Of a stretch of 6,554 nucleotides of DNA, positions 1 to 5,106 are shown in pieces. The first letter of the stretch is position 1. The number at the start of each line of letters is the position of its first letter. The notes beneath the pieces were generated by a model that saw only the letters and a program-made list of their open reading frames with translations, did not search any database and was not told where the DNA came from. The DNA lies in assembly GCA_937868025.1 (NCBI GenBank), contig CALMLJ010000264.1, positions 1 through 6,554 of the forward strand. The letters are read 5' to 3'. This DNA comes from an uncultured Acidimicrobiaceae bacterium. GTDB taxonomy: Bacteria > Actinomycetota > Acidimicrobiia > Acidimicrobiales > Microtrichaceae. The translations under genes and the position numbers were made by a program.

Positions 1-836
1 AGTTCGAGAAAGCCCTCGGTGGCGAGGTCGGCGGCGACGCGTGAGGCTCGGGCCGCGTCGTCGGGCCACCCCATCGCCTCGGCGAGGTCGACGAGCAGCA
101 CCGGCCCGACGGCCACGGCACGGAGCAGCCGCCCACGCCCCTGACGGTCGGAGCCCTCGAACTTCGCCTGCCGACCGCTGACGCCGGCCGAGCCGACGGC
201 GGGGTCGGGCGCGGGCCATCCCGCCGCCGCCCACCGGCACGTGGGTCGCAACGGGCACCCGTCGCAGTCCGGTGTCGGTCGGCACCGCATGGCGCCGAGG
301 TCCATGAGCGACTGGTTGTGCGCCCATCCCGTGCCGGGGGCCACGAAGTCGTCCGCGAGGTCCTGCGCCTCGCGGGGTGTGAGGCGGCGGCCCGCGCGAC
401 GAGCCAGGACCCGGGCGATGTTCGTGTCGACGGCCCCGACGTCCCGCTCGAACGCGAACGCCAGCACGGCGCGGGCCGTGTAGGGGCCGATGCCGGGGAG
501 GCCGAGGAGCGCATCGAGGACCTCGGGGAATCGACCGTCGAACTCGGCGGTCACGACCTTGGCGGTGTCATGCAGCGCCCGGGCCCGACGGGGATACCCG
601 AGACCGGTCCACACCTCCAGGATCTCGGAGAACGAGGCCGCCGCCGCGGCCACCGGCGTCGGCCAGCGGCGCAGGAACTCCGTCCACTTCGGGACCACCC
701 GCGCCACCTGGGTCTGCTGCAGCATCACCTCGCTGACCAGCACCGCCCACGGGTCGCGGGTCGCCCGCCACGGAAGGTCTCGTCGTACCTGCTCACCCCA
801 GGCGAGCAGCGCCTCAGTCGAGGCGCCGGGCGACAT
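1..836 (-). CDS. mutY: A/G-specific adenine DNA glycosylase MutY (3' end beyond left edge)
   Basis: Base-excision repair enzyme that removes adenine mispaired with 8-oxoguanine or guanine. The open frame gives 278 codons from ATG 834-836 to the left edge without a stop. Visible landmarks: LPWR at 21-24; SEVMLQQTQV with catalytic Glu36; a helix-hairpin-helix (LLGLPGIGPYTARA, about 110-123); VDTNIARVL with catalytic Asp137; NQSLMDLGA at 174-182; four iron-sulfur cysteines at 185, 191, 194 and 200. The tail (GRQAKFEGSDRQGRGRL and onward) is the short actinobacterial type, with no sign of the C-terminal NUDIX-like domain of E. coli MutY (350 aa), so only a short piece is probably missing. The start places LPWR as far in as in E. 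coli. No Shine-Dalgarno is visible, and the start lies inside the end of the upstream methyltransferase gene (23-bp overlap), suggesting translational coupling. Odd point: the first cysteine spacing is C-X5-C rather than C-X6-C. Confidence 0.95.
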   Translation of the reverse strand, partial: MSPGASTEALLAWGEQVRRDLPWRATRDPWAVLVSEVMLQQTQVARVVPKWTEFLRRWPTPVAAAAASFSEILEVWTGLGYPRRARALHDTAKVVTAEFDGRFPEVLDALLGLPGIGPYTARAVLAFAFERDVGAVDTNIARVLARRAGRRLTPREAQDLADDFVAPGTGWAHNQSLMDLGAMRCRPTPDCDGCPLRPTCRWAAAGWPAPDPAVGSAGVSGRQAKFEGSDRQGRGRLLRAVAVGPVLLVDLAEAMGWPDDAARASRVAADLATEGFLE

Positions 837-1602
837 ACACGTGGGTGCGGTACGGGAACGGGAACGTCGCCGAGCCGGCGAGGTCGGGATGGGTGGCGAC
901 GAGTTGGCGCACCGCGTCGAGCACGGCACGCTGCCGTTCGTCGTCGAGCGACGCGACGTAACTCATCGAGCGGGCCCGTTCGACGAGCCCGTCGGGCGTG
1001 CCCACGGTCGGGTTGTCGTAGACCGAGTGCTCGACCGGTGTGAATCCGCCTCCGCCGTCGACGACGGCTGCCCAGTCGGTGTCCTGATGGCGGTGGTAGG
1101 GCCGCACCCCCTCACCGAGCGCCAGCGAATCGACGACCTGCGTCCAGTCCCGGATCCACGCCTCGGAGTGGTCGCGTTCGTTCCAGATCAGGAAGAGCCG
1201 GCCGTGTGGCTTGAGCACCCGCCGGATCTCGGCCAGCGCGACCGGTGCATCGAACCAGTGGAACGCCTGGGCGACGGTCACGACGTCGAAGGTCGCATCG
1301 TGGAACGGAAGATCCTCGGCCGTCCCGTCGACCACGTGGCCGGCCGGTGTGTCGACGTGGAACTGCCGACGCATCCCCTCGACCGGCTCGACGGCGGTCA
1401 CGTCGAGCCCGTGGCGCAACAGCTGTCGGGTGAAGATGCCCGTGCCGGCCGCCAGATCGCAGACGGTGCCACCGGCGGGGGTGTCGTGGGCGACGAGGTC
1501 GACGACCGCCTGGGGGTACGACGGACGGATGCCGGCGTACGACGCTGCCTCCCGACCGAATCCGACAGCGGCTGCTTCGTGGACCCGATCGGGAGTGCTC
1601 AT
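814..1602 (-). CDS. Class I SAM-dependent methyltransferase
   Basis: A 262-residue Rossmann-fold methyltransferase of the Methyltransf_11 type, cytosolic, substrate unknown. Seen in order: an N-terminal FGREAASYAGIRPSYP segment (15-30) typical of this small-molecule methyltransferase group; motif I VCDLAAGTG (47-55), the SAM-binding glycine loop; acidic Glu72 at the end of strand 2, where the SAM ribose is held; GTAEDLPF (93-100); VAQAFHWFD (110-118), the usual post-motif II; and an LKPHGRLFLIWNE segment at about 130-142. The start ATG is preceded, 8 bases away, by a GAGGG Shine-Dalgarno. The gene lies 90 bp downstream of the MaoC-type gene, separated by one copy of the interspersed repeat, and its stop overlaps the mutY start. 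Relatives are often annotated only as class I methyltransferases; nothing here assigns it to a pathway, and a role tied to MutY or the hydratase is not supported. Confidence 0.9.
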   Translation of the reverse strand: MSTPDRVHEAAAVGFGREAASYAGIRPSYPQAVVDLVAHDTPAGGTVCDLAAGTGIFTRQLLRHGLDVTAVEPVEGMRRQFHVDTPAGHVVDGTAEDLPFHDATFDVVTVAQAFHWFDAPVALAEIRRVLKPHGRLFLIWNERDHSEAWIRDWTQVVDSLALGEGVRPYHRHQDTDWAAVVDGGGGFTPVEHSVYDNPTVGTPDGLVERARSMSYVASLDDERQRAVLDAVRQLVATHPDLAGSATFPFPYRTHVYVARRLD

Positions 1603-1610
1603 CGTCTCAG

Positions 1611-1615
1611 CCCTC
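1611..1615 (-). promoter_or_regulatory. Shine-Dalgarno for the methyltransferase gene
   Basis: On the minus strand GAGGG stands 8 bases before ATG 1600-1602, ideal spacing for ribosome binding. It supports the chosen start and lies just outside the 10-bp inverted arm that closes the neighbouring repeat copy. Confidence 0.7.
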
Positions 1616-1691
1616 GGCCTCGGCCCAGCCGAGGTACCGCAGCGTAAGAAGCGAGCGCAGCGAGCGAATCTGAGCGAAGGTGGCCGAGGCC
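1616..1691. repeat. Interspersed repeat, copy A (short-centre variant)
   Basis: Conserved core 1633-1685. The left arm GGTACCGCAGCGTAAGAAG (1633-1651) is identical to copies B and C. The right arm (1665-1685) differs from copy B at one base. The 13-base centre (1652-1664) is unrelated to, and 6 bases shorter than, the 19-base centre of the other copies. Copy A is enclosed by a perfect 10-bp inverted repeat, GGCCTCGGCC (1616-1625) with GGCCGAGGCC (1682-1691). A tight 7-bp hairpin, CCTCGGC with GCCGAGG around a 3-base loop, can form at 1618-1634 and would compete with the outer stem. It fills most of the 90-bp gap between the hydratase stop and the methyltransferase start. No run of T follows either stem, so it is not a classic terminator. 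Confidence 0.85.
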
Positions 1692-1692
1692 A

Positions 1693-2202
1693 TCATTCGG
1701 TCCAGCCGGCGTCGTCGTAGGGGCGCACCCGGCCCGGTGCCGAGTCGCGCTTCCAGACCATGACCTTGCGCTTGAAATAGCAGACCTCGAGGCCGTCCTG
1801 GTTGAAGCCCTTGGTCTCGACGGTGACGATGCCGCGGTCGCCCTTGGACGACTCGCGCTTCTCGAGCACCCGGGTCTCGGCGTAGATCGTGTCGCCGTGG
1901 AACGTCGGGTTCTTGTGCTGGAGCGTCTCGACCTCGAGGTTGGCAATCGCCGCACCGGAGACGTCGGGCACGCTCATGCCGAGGATCAGCGAGTAGACGA
2001 GGTTGCCGACGACCACGTTGCGACCCTGGACCGAGCTCTCGGCGAACCAGGCGTTGGTGTGCAACGGGTGGTGGTTCATCGTGATCATGCAGAACAGATG
2101 ATCGTCGTACTCGGTGATCGTCTTGCCGGGCCAGTGCTTGTAGATGTCGCCGACCTCGAAATCCTCGAGGTGGCGGCCGAAGGGTCGATCGTGCGTAGTC
2201 AC
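1693..2202 (-). CDS. MaoC-family hydratase, probable mesaconyl-CoA hydratase (beta-methylmalyl-CoA dehydratase)
   Basis: A 169-residue single hotdog-fold protein that should hydrate or dehydrate a CoA thioester in the cytosol. Seen: LEDFEVGDIYKHWPGKTITE (12-31), the opening strand and turn of MaoC-type proteins; an active-site-like stretch TMNHHPLH (41-48) with His48; then GNLVYSLILGMSV, NPTFHGDTIYAETRVLEKRES and KGFNQDGLEVCYFKRKVMV, all characteristic of the actinobacterial MaoC group found beside ethylmalonyl-CoA-pathway genes. Those relatives are assigned as mesaconyl-CoA hydratases. The mcd-like gene about 2.9 kb away supports this, but another enoyl-CoA hydratase role is possible. GTG 2200-2202 was chosen because homology begins a few residues later. 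The same frame is open to 2361, but that extension (53 residues before the chosen start) is mostly translated repeat. In place of the usual catalytic Asp of R-hydratases there is Asn43. No strong Shine-Dalgarno is seen; a leaderless start is possible. Confidence 0.85.
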   Translation of the reverse strand: MTTHDRPFGRHLEDFEVGDIYKHWPGKTITEYDDHLFCMITMNHHPLHTNAWFAESSVQGRNVVVGNLVYSLILGMSVPDVSGAAIANLEVETLQHKNPTFHGDTIYAETRVLEKRESSKGDRGIVTVETKGFNQDGLEVCYFKRKVMVWKRDSAPGRVRPYDDAGWTE

Positions 2203-2210
2203 GGCCGCCA

Positions 2211-2229
2211 ACGGTAGCCGCCGGTACCG
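2211..2229 (-). promoter_or_regulatory. Possible -10 box and imperfect palindrome before the MaoC-type gene
   Basis: On the minus strand TACCGT (2216-2211) fits TANNNT and ends 8 bases before the GTG start, as in leaderless actinobacterial transcripts. The only -35 candidates (TTCTTA or TCTTAC near 2240-2234, inside repeat copy B) are weak. CGGTA at 2212-2216 and TACCG at 2225-2229 form an inverted repeat with an 8-base spacer over this box. Confidence 0.35.
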
Positions 2230-2285
2230 CAGCGTAAGAAGTTGCCGAGGGACGAGGCAACGAACCTGAGCGAAGGTGGCCGGCG
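2219..2285. repeat. Interspersed repeat, copy B
   Basis: Conserved core 2223-2281: the invariant 19-base left arm (2223-2241), a 19-base centre (2242-2260) and a 21-base right arm (2261-2281). GTTGCC at 2241-2246 and GGCAAC at 2256-2261 make a perfect 6-bp stem with a 9-base loop. CGCCGG (2219-2224) and CCGGCG (2280-2285) can close the whole unit. It lies 17 bases upstream of the hydratase GTG start, in the same orientation as copy A relative to the minus-strand genes. Confidence 0.88.
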
Positions 2286-2298
2286 ACATCAGGACGCC

Positions 2299-2363
2299 GC
2301 CGGTACCGCAGCGTAAGAAGTTGCCGAGGGACAGGGCAGCGAACCTGGCGGAGGTGGCCACCG
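2299..2363. repeat. Interspersed repeat, copy C (tandem to B)
   Basis: Conserved core 2302-2359, starting 79 bases after copy B in the same orientation. The left arm (2302-2320) is identical to A and B. The centre keeps the 6-bp stem, GTTGCC (2320-2325) with GGCAGC (2335-2340), where an A-to-G change still allows G-U pairing in RNA. The right arm (2340-2359) has one deletion and one substitution relative to B. The right boundary reads GGTGGCCACC (2353-2362), itself a perfect 10-bp palindrome, in place of the outer arm of A and B. Confidence 0.85.
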
Positions 2364-2564
2364 AGAAAGGTTCAGCGAGACCCCCGAGCGGCCGAAAGAT
2401 GTTCCATCAGAACGGTTCTCAGCGCTCCGGCTCCGCGCCCCGACGAGGTCGACGGTGTCGTCGCGCCCGAAGACGGGCGGGTCGGTGCGCTGCGCCGGGG
2501 GATCGCCCGGCGGATCACCGAGACCACCACTGCCTCCGAGCTGCCGTTCGCCTACTGGCGGCGG
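2364..2564 (+). other. Upstream region of the GGDEF-EAL gene: lower-GC start, then coding-like extension
   Basis: The first ~60 bases (to about 2425) are less GC-rich than the surroundings and carry alternating GTTC/GAAC half-sites, including AGAAC-G-GTTCT at 2409-2419. No convincing -10/-35 pair was found. From about 2418 to 2564 the frame of the downstream gene looks genuinely coding: strong G/C third positions and a plausible peptide ending ELPFAYWRR just before the first membrane helix. Yet this frame has no ATG, GTG or TTG between its last stop (2235-2237) and ATG 2565; CTG 2490 is the only near-start noticed. An ATG at 2399 is in another frame and would join it only if one C were removed from CCCC 2438-2441. 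The gene's real N-terminus is therefore uncertain. Confidence 0.5.
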
Positions 2565-5096
2565 ATGCTGATCGGCCGTTGGGTGCTCGGCGTGACGTTG
2601 TTCGGGATCATCGCGATCGCTCCGATGTTCGGCCCGCACCGCCTGTGGTTCGCCACGGTGTTCGCCATGGCCACCGCGGTCCAGAACCTCGCGCTCGGGC
2701 GCATCGTCGCCGCCACCGGACGCATGCCGTGGGGCATGGCCGCGTTCGACCACGCTCTGGCTTGCGCGGCGGGACTCATGATCCCCCAGACCCTGATCTG
2801 GGCGATCATGGTCAACGCGATCGGACTGCCGGTCACGGTGATCTCGCACGGTCGACGCTTCGCCCTCGGTCTCCTGGCGGTGTCGGTCCCGGCGTACGTC
2901 ACGGTCGGGCTCGTCACCGGCGCCGATCTCTGGCCGATCGCGGTCGGGGTGTTCGTGGTCGCCGGGCTCGGCAACTGTGGCCTGGTCGGCGACGCCGCGG
3001 AGGAAGAACGCAGCGTCCGCGCCCGGTACAGCGACATCCTCGACCAGCTGCAGGTCGTCGTGTTCGAGTCGCCGGGGATCGGGCAGCAGCTGTCGTACGT
3101 GAACGACCACGTCGGCAAGATGCTCGGCTTCACCCGCACCGAGTGGCTCGACCCGGCGTGGTGGGAGTCGCGGCTGCACCCCGACGACCACGCGGCCTGG
3201 GCCGAATCGAACGTGCAGTCGATCGCCGGGGTGTCCCACCAGGCGACGTATCGCATGTACGCCGAGGACGGTCGGTTGGTGCACATCCTCGAGATCACGC
3301 GGGTGCTGCAGGTGGGCTCGGGAAGGACGAAGATCCGTGGGGTTCTCGTCGACGTGAGCCGACAGGCGCTCGCCGAGGCCGAGGCCAGCCAGCTCAGCAT
3401 GTTCGTGGACCAGATTCCGCTGGCCCTGCAGATCCTCGAGATCACCGACCCCGACGATGTGGCAGCGATCCGCATGGTCGCGGCGAACCGCGTCGCGTGC
3501 GAGAACGTCGACGCGACCCTCGAGGAACTCGTGCAGGAGTGGCCCCGTCGCTACGCGGTGGTGGACAGCCAACCCGGGAACCTGGAGGCCTTCGCCGAGG
3601 TCCGTCGGACCGGAACGTCGCTCACCAAGCACGAGCGGTCGTGGGTCGACCGCGACGGCCGTGACCGCCGCGTCAACATCGAGGCGTTCGCCCTCGGTGG
3701 CGACTACGTCGGGGTCTCCTACGAGGACATCACCGAGCGGGCGAACGCCGAGAAGGCGCTTCGGCACCAGGCGAACCACGACGCTCTCACGGGCCTGCCC
3801 AGCCGGGCGTTCCTCGCCCAGCGGCTCGACGCTGCGCTGACGGCGTGCGCCGACGGCGCGGACGGCGCCTGCCAGGGAGCGCTGCTGATGATGGACCTCA
3901 ACCAGTTCAAGGAGGTCAACGACTCGCTCGGTCATCACCACGGCGACCGGCTGCTCGTCGAGTTGAGTGGTCGCCTGAGTGCGATCGCTGGCGACGAGCA
4001 CGTGATCGCCCGCCTCGGCGGCGACGAGTTCGCCATGATCGTCGAGGGTGGCACGCCACGACAGGCCCTCGAGCTCGCGGCGCACATCGGGCGGCGGTTC
4101 GCCGAGCCGATCGTGATCGACGGGGTGACGCTCCAGACCAACGTGAGCGTCGGCATCGCGCTGTACCCCGAGCATGCGTCCGATGCCGACGGGCTGATGC
4201 AACGCGCCGACGCCGCGATGTACCGCGCCAAGACGGGTGGCACCGGTGTCTCGCTGTTCACCCCCGAGCAGTCGACCGCCGGGATTCGGCGGCTGCAGCT
4301 GCTGAGCGACCTGCGCACCGCGGTCGGCAACAGCGAGCTGATGTTGCACTACCAGCCCCGGGTGCACTTCGGCTCCGGAGAGATCGAGGGCCTCGAGGCG
4401 CTGGTGCGCTGGGTGCACCCGACGTGGGGCATGCTCCCGCCCGACGAGTTCATCTCGCTCGCCGAGGTGTCGGGCCTGATCCAGGAGCTGACCCAGTTCG
4501 TCATCCGGGTCGCCGTCGCCGACGCCGCTCACCTTCGCAGCGTGGGCCACGACCTGCCCGTCGCCGTCAACCTGTCGGTCCGCAACCTCTACTCCCCCGA
4601 CCTCGTCGACGGCATCCTGAAAGCGCTCGCTGCGCACGATCTGCCGTCGAGTTCGCTGCGCGTCGAGCTCACCGAGAGCGAGATCATGGACGACCCCTCG
4701 GTCGCCATGCAGGTGCTGCAGCGACTCCGGTCGGAAGGCGTCGAGGTGTCGATCGACGACTTCGGCACGGGGTACTCGTCGCTGTCGTACCTCCGCGACC
4801 TGCCGATCGACGAGATCAAGATCGATCGTTCCTTCGTCGCCGACATCACCGATGGCGACGACGTCGTGGTGCGTTCGATCATCGACCTCGGTCACGCGCT
4901 CGGTGTGTCGGTCGTGGGCGAGGGCGTGGAGACGGTGCAGCAGTGGGACCACCTCCACCGGCTCGGCTGCGACGTCGCCCAGGGGTACCTGATCAGCCGT
5001 CCACTCCCGTTCGAGGAGTTGCAGCGTTTCCTCGACGATCGCCGCGACTTCAGCGCCTCCCCGACCACCTTGGGAGCTCCGGTTACCCGCGGGTAA
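2565..5096 (+). CDS. Membrane PAS-PAS-GGDEF-EAL cyclic-di-GMP synthase/phosphodiesterase
   Basis: From ATG 2565 the product has 843 residues and should both make and break cyclic di-GMP at the inner face of the membrane. Residues 1-142 are hydrophobic, with five or six membrane segments. A PAS domain spans about 155-266 and a second about 275-392, ending in the usual DITERANAE linker. The GGDEF domain (about 400-560) has HDALTGLPSR at 405, metal-site Asp444, FKEVND at 448-453 and an intact GGDEF at 485-489. The RxxD inhibitory site is absent (GDEH at 476-479). The EAL domain (about 580-830) keeps all expected catalytic and metal residues: E611-A-L, N669, E701, D731, D732, K752, E786 and Q806. 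Sequence alone cannot say which activity dominates. The PAS pair and membrane part suggest sensing of an unknown ligand or redox state. ATG 2565 is the first canonical in-frame start, but coding character begins earlier. It ends 10 bp before the mcd-like gene. Confidence 0.93.
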   Translation: MLIGRWVLGVTLFGIIAIAPMFGPHRLWFATVFAMATAVQNLALGRIVAATGRMPWGMAAFDHALACAAGLMIPQTLIWAIMVNAIGLPVTVISHGRRFALGLLAVSVPAYVTVGLVTGADLWPIAVGVFVVAGLGNCGLVGDAAEEERSVRARYSDILDQLQVVVFESPGIGQQLSYVNDHVGKMLGFTRTEWLDPAWWESRLHPDDHAAWAESNVQSIAGVSHQATYRMYAEDGRLVHILEITRVLQVGSGRTKIRGVLVDVSRQALAEAEASQLSMFVDQIPLALQILEITDPDDVAAIRMVAANRVACENVDATLEELVQEWPRRYAVVDSQPGNLEAFAEVRRTGTSLTKHERSWVDRDGRDRRVNIEAFALGGDYVGVSYEDITERANAEKALRHQANHDALTGLPSRAFLAQRLDAALTACADGADGACQGALLMMDLNQFKEVNDSLGHHHGDRLLVELSGRLSAIAGDEHVIARLGGDEFAMIVEGGTPRQALELAAHIGRRFAEPIVIDGVTLQTNVSVGIALYPEHASDADGLMQRADAAMYRAKTGGTGVSLFTPEQSTAGIRRLQLLSDLRTAVGNSELMLHYQPRVHFGSGEIEGLEALVRWVHPTWGMLPPDEFISLAEVSGLIQELTQFVIRVAVADAAHLRSVGHDLPVAVNLSVRNLYSPDLVDGILKALAAHDLPSSSLRVELTESEIMDDPSVAMQVLQRLRSEGVEVSIDDFGTGYSSLSYLRDLPIDEIKIDRSFVADITDGDDVVVRSIIDLGHALGVSVVGEGVETVQQWDHLHRLGCDVAQGYLISRPLPFEELQRFLDDRRDFSASPTTLGAPVTRG

Positions 5097-5099
5097 CCT
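5070..5099 (+). promoter_or_regulatory. Predicted leaderless promoter of the mcd-like gene
   Basis: TTGGGA (5070-5075) and TAACCT (5094-5099) are separated by 18 bp. The -10 candidate ends 7 bases before ATG 5107, the spacing expected if transcription starts on the A of the start codon. No Shine-Dalgarno precedes this ATG, which agrees with leaderless translation common in actinobacteria. The promoter lies within the 3' end of the GGDEF-EAL gene, so read-through from that gene is also possible. Confidence 0.5.
5081..5098. promoter_or_regulatory. Perfect 18-bp palindrome, candidate repressor operator
   Basis: GGTTACCCGCGGGTAACC reads the same on both strands over all 18 bases. It contains the TAA stop of the GGDEF-EAL gene (5094-5096), fills part of the promoter spacer and covers five of the six bases of the -10 candidate. 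Length, symmetry and position fit an operator for a dimeric (for example TetR-type) repressor of the acyl-CoA dehydrogenase gene. The regulator is not in this window. There is no T-run, so a terminator is unlikely. Confidence 0.6.
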
Positions 5100-5106
5100 C
5101 GGCTCC

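Noticed and set aside
490..1647. 385-codon plus-strand open frame over mutY and the methyltransferase
   Set aside because: It is antisense to two well-supported genes with clear catalytic motifs and shows no domain of its own.
2203..2361. N-terminal extension of the hydratase to ATG 2361 (222 residues in total)
   Set aside because: The added 53 residues are mostly repeat copies B and C read in frame; family homology begins only after GTG 2202.
2219..2363. CRISPR array
   Set aside because: There are only two adjacent units, the units are imperfect and about 58 bp long, and a third lies about 540 bp away; there is no regular short repeat-spacer pattern and no cas gene.
2410..2418. SOS/LexA box
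   Set aside because: GAAC and GTTC are one base apart rather than the four-base spacing of actinobacterial LexA sites.
5081..5098. Intrinsic terminator for the GGDEF-EAL gene
   Set aside because: The palindrome has no loop spacer and no following T-run, and it lies on the next gene's -10 box, so an operator is the better reading.
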